Assembly (NCBI GenBank): GCA_017541145.1
Contig: JAFXZT010000149.1
Coordinates: forward strand, 1-44,508
From: Bacteroidales bacterium
GTDB taxonomy: Bacteria > Bacteroidota > Bacteroidia > Bacteroidales > UBA3824
Direction of reading: 5' to 3'
Length of the DNA stretch: 44,508 nt
The notes under the pieces are model-generated. The model saw only the letters and a list, made by a program, of their open reading frames with translations. It was not told the DNA's origin and ran no database searches. Each line of letters starts with the position of its first letter. The first letter of the stretch is position 1. The translations under genes and the position numbers were made by a program. Below are positions 18,503 through 26,717 of this stretch, in pieces.

Positions 18503-19474
18503 TTACCTGACAGCAAAATTGGAAATAAAAATCTCGGCAGTAAAAAAATTGGCAGAAGCCGCCGGAGATAAACATCGTCTTGAATATTGTACAGAAAAAC
18601 GTTTCAACCTTACATCTACTCCAAATGAAAATCCCGGAAAAGGTGTAAGGTCAGAAACATATAAATCGTTGTGAGTCTGAAAATTAAACCCGGCTTTTAC
18701 AGAAACAGGACTTTCAGGAAACAATTCTGTTGACAATATAATATGATTGACAAAAGAACGCATAAAGTCATCATCAAGTTTCGGACACTGCAAATCATGT
18801 AATGTAAAAGAAAAACGTAAAGGCGCATGAAGCAATATTTTGGAAATTCCAAATCGCAAATCCAATGGCAATTTTTCCCGCTCGTAAGCATATTTTGTTA
18901 ACTGACAACCAAGATTCATAGCAGAAAATCCAAATGTAAGTTTCTGATTATCAATTTTGTAAATTAAGCCCAAATGAGATGCAATTCCAAATGAACGATA
19001 TGTCTCCAAATGAGAAAAAATTGTAGAAAATGTAGCACCAAACCTCAAGTTTTTCAAGATGTTACGACTAAAAGATACAAACAAAACATGCTCTTTGCAA
19101 TTGAAAGTTCCAAGTTGATTTCCAACATCGTCAAGTTCCTCAAAATCACCATAATTCAGAAATTCAACTCCGCCGGTTATCATCAAATCAGACCCGACTT
19201 TTGCTCCGTAAAGCATTGAGCCATAATTGATATCAGAAACGTATGAAATATAATTGAGCGATGCTGACATATTATCAAGACTGTCAACTAAAGCGGGATT
19301 GGAAAAAACAGAATTAACACCGCGCATATCTGCCGACGGAATAAAACCGCCTAACGATGCGTAATTACTTGACATATTGAGTCTTAAAAAAGAATAAATA
19401 CTTTCTCCGCCAACTTGTCCGAACGAACAAACACTGTTAACAATCAACAACAATATGATATAAAACAATTTCAT
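18503..19474 (-). CDS. porQ: Type IX secretion system outer-membrane protein PorQ
   Basis: 323 residues, the usual length. Signal peptide of about 19 residues (ending SFGQ), then GGESIYSFLRLNMSSNYASLGGFIPSA-type sequence (residues ~22-48, key GGES, FL, ASLGG) and NSVFSNPALVD, which characterise PorQ. The rest is a predicted beta-barrel of the FadL-like PorV/PorQ superfamily with alternating strands up to the C-terminal FFTAEIFISNF. PorQ associates with the T9SS attachment machinery at the outer membrane and indicates that this organism has a T9SS. No substrate with a clear T9SS C-terminal domain was recognised in the window. ATG at 19474. Confidence 0.85.
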   Translation of the reverse strand: MKLFYIILLLIVNSVCSFGQVGGESIYSFLRLNMSSNYASLGGFIPSADMRGVNSVFSNPALVDSLDNMSASLNYISYVSDINYGSMLYGAKVGSDLMITGGVEFLNYGDFEELDDVGNQLGTFNCKEHVLFVSFSRNILKNLRFGATFSTIFSHLETYRSFGIASHLGLIYKIDNQKLTFGFSAMNLGCQLTKYAYEREKLPLDLRFGISKILLHAPLRFSFTLHDLQCPKLDDDFMRSFVNHIILSTELFPESPVSVKAGFNFQTHNDLYVSDLTPFPGFSFGVDVRLKRFSVQYSRRCLSPAASANFFTAEIFISNFAVR

Positions 19475-19515
19475 GATGCGAAATTGGGAATTTTTTTTTA
19501 TTATTGTAACAATTT

Positions 19516-19548
19516 TTTGCCACCAACTTGAAAAATTAAATAATTTTG
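19516..19548 (+). promoter_or_regulatory. Bacteroidota-type promoter of the SPOR-hisB-GT2-BamA operon
   Basis: TTTG at 19516-19519 is followed after 21 bp by TAATTTTG at 19541-19548, a full match to the Bacteroidota housekeeping consensus TTTG-N19/21-TAnnTTTG. The expected transcription start is near 19555, about 14 nt before the ATG at 19569. Confidence 0.65.
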
Positions 19549-19568
19549 CAACGAGAAAAACAAATTAT

Positions 19569-21044
19569 ATGAAAATTAAGACAATTATAATTTCAGCAAT
19601 TACAATACTGTTTGCGGCTTGCAACAACGACAACAAACAAGCGCAATCGAGTATAGATGAGAACTTTATCCAAGAAACGGATACTGTAGCGAAAGAGATT
19701 AACAAAGAAACTGAAGAGTTTTACCAAAAAGCAACAGAAGAAAATGATGCCGACAATCTAGCAAGATTTCTGGCAGGAAAACCGGTAGAAAAGTTTGCAA
19801 CTTTACAAAATACTGAGCATTATAAAAATTACGCGAAAAAATGTAAACAACAATGGGAAGACCTCACGAAGAAAACTCTAAATCCAATTCAAAATTGGTG
19901 TAAACAAAACATCAAAGATTTCTATGAAGACAGTACATGTTTGTTTTATCCGTTTGGAGGTCCCGACATCGTTTTTGCAATGACTTTTTTCCCATACGAA
20001 GAAGATTACGTACTGTTTGGTCTTGAAAATCCGGGATTTATAACCGACCCGACAAAAATTTCTGATACCAAAATCCAAGCGTATTTAGATTCTCTGAATT
20101 ATTCGTTCAGATACCTCAATAGATTTGGATTTTTTATTGCGGGACAGATGCGCGACGATTTCAAAAATGAACATCTTGACGGAACGCTTCACATCGTACT
20201 TTACACACTCGCGATGGAAGAATGCAAAATCACAAACTACAGAAATATTTATTTGGACGACCGTGGAAATATCAAAGAATCAGACGGTAATCCGGTAAAG
20301 CATCCTTATGGCTGGGAAATTGTTTTCAAAAAAGACGGCGAAGACAGAATACGAACTGTAAAATATTTCAGAATGGACATGAGCGACCCGCCAATGACCG
20401 GCAAAATGGAATTTCCGTTTTTCCTAAATTCTGTCAAAGAAAAAACTTGTTATCTGAAATCAGCATCGTATTTATTACAAGGTGTTGAATTCAAAATAAT
20501 GCAAAAACTTGTTGTAAATCAATTTGATAAAATTTTGCAAGACGAGTCCGGATTGGCTTACGGCAATCTAAAAAAAGATTATGATATCCGACTTTTTGGA
20601 ACATATTCAAGACCGTTGAAAGTTTTCTCTATTTTCAAACAAGAAGATTTGAAAAATGCTTTGGCAGCCAACAATTGCAAGGCACTTCCATTTAAAATCG
20701 GCTACGCATCGCAACTCAACGAATCGGTTTTGATGGCTTGTACAAGAAAAGATCCTAACGCTCCGAAACAAGAAGTTAAAAACGAAATTGAAAACAAAAC
20801 AATAGCTTATACAGAAGAAATTGTTTACAAAGTACAATTCAAAGTTTCGTGGAAAAAGCTAAATGACAACGAGTTGAAAGGCATAAAAGATGTAGATTAC
20901 TACACCGACAACAGCGCATACAAGTACACAGCCGGCAATTTTAAGTCAGAAAAAGAATGTCAGGATTTACTGAAAGAAATGCAAAACAAAGGTTACAAAG
21001 ATGCATTTATTGTAAGATTCTGCAACGGAAAACGAATTAAATAA
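19569..21044 (+). CDS. Lipoprotein of unknown function with C-terminal SPOR-like domain
   Basis: 491 residues from the ATG at 19569; the open frame extends upstream but the promoter lies inside that extension and the lipobox (LFAAC, Cys18) fits only this start. A charged linker precedes a ~300-residue central domain with FYPFGGPDIVFAMTFFP, YVLFGLENPGF, YRYLNRFGFFIAG-like sequence and DGTLHIVLYTLAMEECKIT, which I do not assign to a named family. The last ~75 residues (VYKVQFKVSWKKL, YKYTAGNFKSEKECQDLL, GYKDAFIVRFCNGKRIK) resemble a SPOR peptidoglycan-binding domain of the Bacteroidota type, suggesting binding to denuded glycan strands. First gene of an operon with hisB, a GT2 and a BamA-like protein. 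Confidence 0.8.
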   Translation: MKIKTIIISAITILFAACNNDNKQAQSSIDENFIQETDTVAKEINKETEEFYQKATEENDADNLARFLAGKPVEKFATLQNTEHYKNYAKKCKQQWEDLTKKTLNPIQNWCKQNIKDFYEDSTCLFYPFGGPDIVFAMTFFPYEEDYVLFGLENPGFITDPTKISDTKIQAYLDSLNYSFRYLNRFGFFIAGQMRDDFKNEHLDGTLHIVLYTLAMEECKITNYRNIYLDDRGNIKESDGNPVKHPYGWEIVFKKDGEDRIRTVKYFRMDMSDPPMTGKMEFPFFLNSVKEKTCYLKSASYLLQGVEFKIMQKLVVNQFDKILQDESGLAYGNLKKDYDIRLFGTYSRPLKVFSIFKQEDLKNALAANNCKALPFKIGYASQLNESVLMACTRKDPNAPKQEVKNEIENKTIAYTEEIVYKVQFKVSWKKLNDNELKGIKDVDYYTDNSAYKYTAGNFKSEKECQDLLKEMQNKGYKDAFIVRFCNGKRIK

Positions 21045-21048
21045 AACC

Positions 21049-22170
21049 ATGAAAAACAGAATATTATTTATCGACAGAGACGGTACAATAATCAACGAAC
21101 CGCCTACAGATTATCAAGTAGATAAACTGGAAAAATTCAGTTTCAAAAAAGGAGCAATCACGAGTTTGGAAAAAATAAGACGCTATACAAATTTCAAATT
21201 TGTAATGGCAACCAATCAAGACGGACTCGGCACCGATTCGTTTCCCGAAAAAGATTTTTGGCCATATCAAAATCTTATGCTTGAGACACTTGAAAGCGTT
21301 GGAGTAACATTTGATGATATACTTATCGACCGAAGTTTTGAATCAAATCCTCTGCCTACCAGAAAACCGGGAGTGGAAATGATGAAAAAATATATCAATG
21401 ATACCGAAAATTATAACATCGAAGAATCTTTGGTAATCGGCGACAGACCAACAGATGTAATACTTGCAAAAAATCTTGGCTGCAAGGCTGTTTTTTTAGG
21501 TGAAGAAATACAACCTGAATTAGAAAAATATTGTCTAATAAAAACAACGTCATGGCAAGAAGCAGAACGCGCGATAATATCTTATAACAATGTGATAAAA
21601 ATTAAACGCGATACCGCCGAAACAAAAATAGACCTGAAAATATATCCGGGAAATCCGGAAATCAAAAAAGTGGACACCGGAGTAAAATTTTTCGACCACA
21701 TGTTAATGCAAATTCCGGTTCACGGATGTTTCGGAATGGATTTGTACTGCAAAGGCGATGTTGAAGTAGATGAGCATCATACAATAGAAGACGTTGCAAT
21801 TGCGTTAGGTACAGCAGTAAACGAACTTTGGAAAACAAGAAAACTTATCAATCGCTACGGTTTTGAATTCAACCTCACAATGGACGATTGTTTGGCAAGC
21901 GTGGCAATGGATTTGGGCGGAAGACCTTGGTTGGTTTACGATGCTGATTTCATGAGAGAAAAAATCGGAGATTTCCCAACCGAAATGATTTACCATTTTT
22001 TCAAATCATTCTCCGACAACGCAAAATGTAATCTCAACATAAAAGCAACAGGTATTAACGAACATCATAAACTGGAAGGAATTTTCAAAGCATTGGCAAA
22101 ATGTCTGAAACAAGCTATAAGCTATGATTTTACATTACAGACAATTCCTTCATCAAAAGGCATGTTATAA
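21049..22170 (+). CDS. hisB: Bifunctional histidinol-phosphatase / imidazoleglycerol-phosphate dehydratase
   Basis: 373 residues, the two-domain HisB. The N-terminal HAD phosphatase (about 1-165) has DRDGT with nucleophile Asp9 and acid Asp11, then ATNQDG and GDRPTDV. The C-terminal IGPD domain (about 180-373) has VKFFDHML, DEHHTIEDVA, LGGRPWLVYD and EHHKLEGIFKA, the metal-binding histidine motifs. It catalyses two steps of histidine synthesis in the cytoplasm. Between RSFES and TRKPG the loop has no cysteines, whereas E. coli HisB carries a four-ligand zinc loop there. The gene is 4 bp after a SPOR lipoprotein gene and is absent from the hisGDC operon at 33055-36268, an unusual separation. 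Confidence 0.95.
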   Translation: MKNRILFIDRDGTIINEPPTDYQVDKLEKFSFKKGAITSLEKIRRYTNFKFVMATNQDGLGTDSFPEKDFWPYQNLMLETLESVGVTFDDILIDRSFESNPLPTRKPGVEMMKKYINDTENYNIEESLVIGDRPTDVILAKNLGCKAVFLGEEIQPELEKYCLIKTTSWQEAERAIISYNNVIKIKRDTAETKIDLKIYPGNPEIKKVDTGVKFFDHMLMQIPVHGCFGMDLYCKGDVEVDEHHTIEDVAIALGTAVNELWKTRKLINRYGFEFNLTMDDCLASVAMDLGGRPWLVYDADFMREKIGDFPTEMIYHFFKSFSDNAKCNLNIKATGINEHHKLEGIFKALAKCLKQAISYDFTLQTIPSSKGML

Positions 22171-22179
22171 AAAATAAAA

Positions 22180-22926
22180 ATGATAAAAAACAAAAAAATA
22201 GGCGTTGTATTACCCGCCTATAATGCAGAAAAAACACTGGAACGAACTTACAATGAAATCCCGTTTGACATCGTGGACGAAGTAATTCTTACCGACGATT
22301 GCTCAAACGACAATACTGTAAAAGTAGCTCAACAACTCGGCATTCGCAACATCATAAAACACGAAAAAAACAAAGGTTACGGAGCCAACCAAAAATCTTG
22401 CTACAAAAAAGCTTTGGAATTGGGTTGCGATATAATCGTGATGTTACATCCTGATTATCAATATACTCCCAAATTATTAAGGCCGATGTGCTACACAATA
22501 GCCGACGGAGCATACTCTGTAATAATTGCGTCAAGAATACTCGGCAAAGGAGCTCTAAAAGGCGGAATGCCAATATATAAATATGTGTCAAACAGATTTT
22601 TGACATTTTTTCAGAACTTCATGATGAATCAAAAATTGTCAGAATACCATACAGGATACAGAGCTTTCAGCAAAGAAGTAATAGAAAGTATCAACTTGGA
22701 AAAAGACAGTGATGATTTTGTTTTTGACAATCAAATGTTAGCTCAAATATTCTTTAACGGATACGAAATTGCAGAAATAACATGTCCGACCTTATATTTC
22801 AAAGAAGCTTCAAGCATCAATTTCAAAAGAAGTGTGAAATATGGAATCGGAGTTATGGGTACTTCAATTAAATATTTTTTGAACAAAATCGGGTTGTTAC
22901 ATTCTGATATCTTCAAAAAGCAATGA
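22180..22926 (+). CDS. Glycosyltransferase family 2, DPM/DPG-synthase-like
   Basis: 248 residues, a GT-A fold enzyme of the polyprenyl-phosphate sugar transferase type. GVVLPAYNAEKTLERT begins the nucleotide-binding fold, DDCSNDNT follows, MLHPDYQYTP carries the metal-binding region in place of the usual DXD, and YHTGYRAFSKEV is the conserved acceptor-side motif. There is no multi-span membrane tail, so it is the short form. It may transfer a sugar from a nucleotide donor to a lipid or surface glycan. Nine bases separate it from hisB and 14 from the barrel gene, so it is co-transcribed with them. Donor and acceptor cannot be told. Confidence 0.88.
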   Translation: MIKNKKIGVVLPAYNAEKTLERTYNEIPFDIVDEVILTDDCSNDNTVKVAQQLGIRNIIKHEKNKGYGANQKSCYKKALELGCDIIVMLHPDYQYTPKLLRPMCYTIADGAYSVIIASRILGKGALKGGMPIYKYVSNRFLTFFQNFMMNQKLSEYHTGYRAFSKEVIESINLEKDSDDFVFDNQMLAQIFFNGYEIAEITCPTLYFKEASSINFKRSVKYGIGVMGTSIKYFLNKIGLLHSDIFKKQ

Positions 22927-22940
22927 CCCACTAATTAACT

Positions 22941-24413
22941 ATGAATCCAAAAATTAACCTAAAAATATTATTAAAAACCATAACAATAGTTGTACTGCTA
23001 ACAACAATAAATTACAAGACAAGAGCCCAAAACATCGGCTTTAAGACAGACACAACTATCATTGATTCACTTACTAACAGTGATGAAAGGGTGTATATTG
23101 TCTCTAACATAAATATAACCGGCAACAAAAAAACAAAAGAAAAAATAATACTACGGGAACTGGAATTTCAATCCGGAGACTCAATCACAGAATCCGGATT
23201 GAATGATGTTCTTGAAAAAAGCAGAAAAAATACTCTGAAAACTTCGCTTTTCAATTACGTTACAATCAATTGGGAATCAACAGGTATCGACAATTATATA
23301 AATATCAATATCAATGTGGAAGAACGTTGGTATCTTTGGCCTCAGGCAGATATTACACCTCACAACGGCAATATCAACGATTGGCTGAGAAATCCGGATA
23401 TTAAGAAAATTGATTATTGTTTCGGAATTCAAAAATACAATTTCAGAGGCATGAAAGAATCAATCTACTTTGCAATAAAACGCGGATTCAATAATCTTTC
23501 TCAAATAGGATACTCTGATATAGCAATCGAAAAATCAAGAAAAAATCTTTTAAGCTTTAACATCAGTATTTCAAAAAGAAAATCATGCGTATTGGAAATT
23601 ATTGATAATAAAGCAGAATATGCAGAATTTGAATCAATAAAAACAGCTTACAAAGAATACAAATACGATATTACATATACTTATCGACCGAAAATCAATA
23701 CAGAAAATATTTTCAGTATAAACTACACAGATACACATATTTGTGACTCAATTGCCATACTCAATCCGGAATATCTCGGTAATGGCAGAACTAATATAAA
23801 AGCCATAAATTTGAAATACATATATCTTGTAGACAACAGAAGCTCAAGCTATTACCCTCTAAAAGGAAATTATTTGAAAGTAACTTTGGGTAAATTAGGA
23901 GTGTTCAGTCATGATATCAACACATTTTTCATAAAAACCGATGCAAGAATTTACACCGAAGTATTACCGCGATTCTATTTTTCAGCGCAAGGATATGTAT
24001 CAACAAGTAGCAGTACAACACCGTTTTATTACAGAGAAACATTCGGTACAAAACCAAATGTAATGGCAGGTTACGAAGAAAGACAAATTGCCGGAAATAC
24101 ATTGACTTATATCAGAACTTCGTACAAATTTGAAATCATAAAACCACACATCTTATATTTAAGGAAACTGAATTTACCAAAATTCAACAAAATCCACTAC
24201 GCATTATATTTGCATACATTTGCCAACTGTGGATACGCAACTGCTGAAAAGTCAGACTACGAAAACAAAAACCTTATGAACGATACATTCCTCGGAGCAT
24301 GGGGCGCAGGTCTTGATTTGGTAACTTATTACGATAGAATTTTTAGTGTATATTACACAAGAAACCTCCAAGGTGATTCATATATCGGAATTGGAATAAA
24401 ATCATTCTTCTAA
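22941..24413 (+). CDS. BamA/TamA-like outer-membrane protein with one POTRA domain
   Basis: 490 residues. Signal peptide to about residue 29 (ending TRAQ). A POTRA domain at about 50-125 (YIVSNINITGNKKTKEKIILRELEFQ-type sequence; key INITGNKKT and ILRELEFQSGD). The ERWYLWPQAD motif leads into a 16-strand-type barrel (bacterial surface antigen D15 family) with DNRSSSYYPLKGNYLKV and a C-terminal SYIGIGIKSFF ending in Phe, the outer-membrane insertion signal. With only one POTRA it is much shorter than BamA itself, so it is probably an accessory Omp85 paralogue that handles a particular protein or lipid. Last gene of the operon; a hairpin overlaps its stop codon. Confidence 0.85.
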   Translation: MNPKINLKILLKTITIVVLLTTINYKTRAQNIGFKTDTTIIDSLTNSDERVYIVSNINITGNKKTKEKIILRELEFQSGDSITESGLNDVLEKSRKNTLKTSLFNYVTINWESTGIDNYINININVEERWYLWPQADITPHNGNINDWLRNPDIKKIDYCFGIQKYNFRGMKESIYFAIKRGFNNLSQIGYSDIAIEKSRKNLLSFNISISKRKSCVLEIIDNKAEYAEFESIKTAYKEYKYDITYTYRPKINTENIFSINYTDTHICDSIAILNPEYLGNGRTNIKAINLKYIYLVDNRSSSYYPLKGNYLKVTLGKLGVFSHDINTFFIKTDARIYTEVLPRFYFSAQGYVSTSSSTTPFYYRETFGTKPNVMAGYEERQIAGNTLTYIRTSYKFEIIKPHILYLRKLNLPKFNKIHYALYLHTFANCGYATAEKSDYENKNLMNDTFLGAWGAGLDLVTYYDRIFSVYYTRNLQGDSYIGIGIKSFF

Positions 24414-24443
24414 TTTTCAGGCATTTACAAAAGCTGAAAATTA
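24411..24443 (+). terminator. Hairpin at the operon end, possible terminator
   Basis: A perfect 10-bp inverted repeat, TAATTTTCAG (24411-24420, containing the stop codon) and CTGAAAATTA (24434-24443), with a 13-nt loop. The stem is AT-rich and the following T content is modest, so termination efficiency may be low. Confidence 0.45.
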
Positions 24444-24481
24444 ATAATTTCAAAATTAGTAAAAAACAAAAAATAATTATG

Positions 24482-24489
24482 TAACTTTG
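24482..24489 (+). promoter_or_regulatory. Candidate -7 element for the NAD kinase gene
   Basis: TAACTTTG matches TAnnTTTG, 40 bp before the nadK start. The sequence from 24481 to 24504 is 19/24 identical to 26485-26508, including GAGGC after the -7 box, so the two promoters may share a regulatory element. No clear -33 box. Confidence 0.45.
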
Positions 24490-24529
24490 AGGCGAAGATA
24501 TTGGAAGTAAAAAAATCAAAACAAAAAAA

Positions 24530-25411
24530 ATGAAAGTTGCAATATTCGGAAGAAAATTCTCAGAAAACTTCAACAGAAACATATACAAAATATTTGAAAC
24601 ACTCAACCGCAACAAATGCGAAATTTTTGTGTTTGAAGAATATTTTCAGTATATAGTTGATCATCTGTATTTTAAACCGAAAATATCAGGTACATTCACC
24701 AATAGCTTCAATATGCCGGAAGGATTAGATTTACTAATCAGCATAGGCGGCGACGGTACTATGCTTGAAAGTGTAACTTACGCAGTATCAGCAGATATTC
24801 CGGTAGTAGGAATCAATAGCGGAAGATTAGGATTTTTGGTACAAGTATCCGACGATACATTACAAAGTGCATTATCAGAAATACTTGAAGGCAGAAACAC
24901 AATCGAAAACAGAACATTGATAGAAGTATCAAGCAGTAGCGAAAGATTCGATAACCTAAATCTCGCACTCAACGAGGTCACGATAATGAGAGTAAATACA
25001 AGTTCGATGATTAGTATAAACGTATACTTAAACGACGAATTTTTAAATACATATTGGTCAGACGGACTCATAATCGCCACACCTACAGGAAGTACAGCGT
25101 ATTCATTAAGTGCGGGAGGTCCGATAATAATTCCGGGAAGCGGCAACTTTGTATTGACTCCGGTATCGCCACACAATCTCTCTGTAAGACCGATTGTTAT
25201 AAGCGATGACAACGTTTTGAGATTAAAAGCCGAAGGACGTGAAAAAAACTATTTGGCAAGCGTTGACTATCGTCAGGCATGTCTGCCGTTTGAAGAAGAA
25301 TTGACATTAAAAAAATCAACAAAAAAACTAAAACTAATAAAACTAAGCAATACAAACTTCTTTAACACTCTAAGGAACAAGCTTTTATGGGGTATGGATA
25401 AAAGGAATTAA
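24530..25411 (+). CDS. nadK: NAD kinase
   Basis: 293 residues, normal for bacterial NadK. It phosphorylates NAD+ to NADP+ in the cytoplasm. GGDGTML (about residues 73-79) holds the conserved Gly-Gly-Asp, NSGRLGFL the next family motif, ALNEV and the SDGLIIATPTGSTAYSLSAGG stretch (key TPTGSTAY) the substrate-binding core, and PVSPHNLSVRP the C-terminal motif. It has its own candidate promoter at 24482 and is followed by 100 bp of AT-rich spacer before the DUF6089 genes. Confidence 0.97.
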   Translation: MKVAIFGRKFSENFNRNIYKIFETLNRNKCEIFVFEEYFQYIVDHLYFKPKISGTFTNSFNMPEGLDLLISIGGDGTMLESVTYAVSADIPVVGINSGRLGFLVQVSDDTLQSALSEILEGRNTIENRTLIEVSSSSERFDNLNLALNEVTIMRVNTSSMISINVYLNDEFLNTYWSDGLIIATPTGSTAYSLSAGGPIIIPGSGNFVLTPVSPHNLSVRPIVISDDNVLRLKAEGREKNYLASVDYRQACLPFEEELTLKKSTKKLKLIKLSNTNFFNTLRNKLLWGMDKRN

Positions 25412-25511
25412 AAAAAATTAACAAATTTAGCTCATAAAAAACAAGAAAAAACAAATAACTACGTTATAACAAAAAGGTGAACCAAAAAAGGCAAAAAATA
25501 TTAATTTTATT

Positions 25512-26456
25512 ATGAAAAAAATAGTAGTCTTAATAGCACTATTGTGTACGATTAGCGGAGTAAACGCTCAATCCAGACATTTAGATCAACACAGCATCTA
25601 TTTTGGTGCAGGCGGAAATATGTTTATGGGAGATCTCGGTGGAGGCTCTCAAGATGCTGCCCATTTCTTAGGATTAAGAGACGTGGATTTAGCTGCATTC
25701 AGACCATCATTTTGTCTCGGATATGGTTACAAAGTATATGACAACCTTGCAGTTAGAGCAGGTGTAACCTATTCAAGAGTATATGGTGACGACAAAGAAA
25801 CTCCAAGAATTTCAAGAGAATCGCGTAATCTTAATTTCAGAAGCGATATATTTTCAATAGGATTCAACTTAGATTATTATTTCGTAAAAGAAAAAGAAAT
25901 CCCAAGATACGCAACTGCAGCCTTCTCTAAAAGAATCGCAGCATACTTTACTGTAGGTTTCGGATTCTTCCATTTCAATCCTCAAGGAGAATACCAAGGA
26001 CAATGGTACGACTTGCAACCTTTGTGCACAGAAGGTCAAGGCACAAATATCACATATATACAACACAGAACAGGCGAACCTGATGTAACATTTACAACAG
26101 CAAGTGCACCTTATAAATTATGGGCTGCTGAAATTCCATTCGGATTGGGTGCTAAAATTGCTGTCAACAGAAAATTGTCTGTAAGTGCTGAACTTGCTTT
26201 CCATGCAACCACAACAGATTATATTGATGATTGCTCTACAAATACATTCAATTGGGAACAAGAAGGTCTTACACCTCCAAGCGAAATGACAATGATTATG
26301 GCTGACAAACGCGTTACAGCAGAAGGTGCAGATGCAGCACCATTAAAAACTGGTTGCATAAGAGGTGATTCCGGATACAACGATGCATACGTAACTTTTT
26401 TGATAACCGCTCATTATAAACTCATAAATAGATACGGTAAGCAAAGGAAACACTAA
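25512..26456 (+). CDS. DUF6089 outer-membrane beta-barrel protein (PorG-like), copy 1
   Basis: 314 residues. Signal peptide of about 19 residues (ending VNAQ), then a predicted 8-10-strand barrel: FGAGGNMFMGDLGGG near the start, PSFCLGYGYKVYDNLAVRAG, FDIFSIGFNLDYYFV-like strand, and AAYFTVGFGFFHFNPQG. The family includes PorG, an outer-membrane component of type IX secretion; that porQ is also in this window fits, but whether this copy is PorG itself is not certain. An extracellular-looking region around 190-290 holds acidic and cysteine residues (DDCSTN; LKTGCIRGD). It has a paralogue immediately downstream. Confidence 0.8.
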   Translation: MKKIVVLIALLCTISGVNAQSRHLDQHSIYFGAGGNMFMGDLGGGSQDAAHFLGLRDVDLAAFRPSFCLGYGYKVYDNLAVRAGVTYSRVYGDDKETPRISRESRNLNFRSDIFSIGFNLDYYFVKEKEIPRYATAAFSKRIAAYFTVGFGFFHFNPQGEYQGQWYDLQPLCTEGQGTNITYIQHRTGEPDVTFTTASAPYKLWAAEIPFGLGAKIAVNRKLSVSAELAFHATTTDYIDDCSTNTFNWEQEGLTPPSEMTMIMADKRVTAEGADAAPLKTGCIRGDSGYNDAYVTFLITAHYKLINRYGKQRKH

Positions 26457-26623
26457 GAAATTAGATTTCTATATTTTATAATTAGTAATTTTGAGGCAAA
26501 AGTATAGGCTCATAAACTTCTATACTACAAACAGTTGAGATTATTTCACATAAAATGTTAAAAAAAAATAAAAACTTTTTCAATTTTTTAAATAGAAAAA
26601 AGAATAATTTCAAAAAATATTAA

Positions 26624-26631
26624 TATATTTG
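26624..26631 (+). promoter_or_regulatory. Candidate -7 element for the second DUF6089 gene
   Basis: TATATTTG followed by CAG fits TAnnTTTG, 86 bp before the ATG. A second TAATTTTG with downstream GAGGC is at 26486-26493. Together with the 261-bp gap they suggest independent transcription of this copy. No clear -33 box. Confidence 0.45.
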
Positions 26632-26717
26632 CAGTCGAAAAATTTTAAACAGCTAATTATAAAATATAACATACGCCCGATAAAAAAGGCGAAATCTAAA
26701 AATATTAAATAAAAATT

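Noticed and set aside
19473-19568. N-terminal extension of the SPOR lipoprotein
   Set aside because: It would place the lipobox at residue 50 and overlap the promoter at 19516-19548; the ATG at 19569 gives a standard lipoprotein signal.
24778-25212. 144-codon minus-strand ORF
   Set aside because: Antisense to nadK, whose conserved motifs are on the plus strand.
26503-26526. GTATAG/CTATAC inverted repeat
   Set aside because: Only 6-bp arms in AT-rich sequence; expected by chance.
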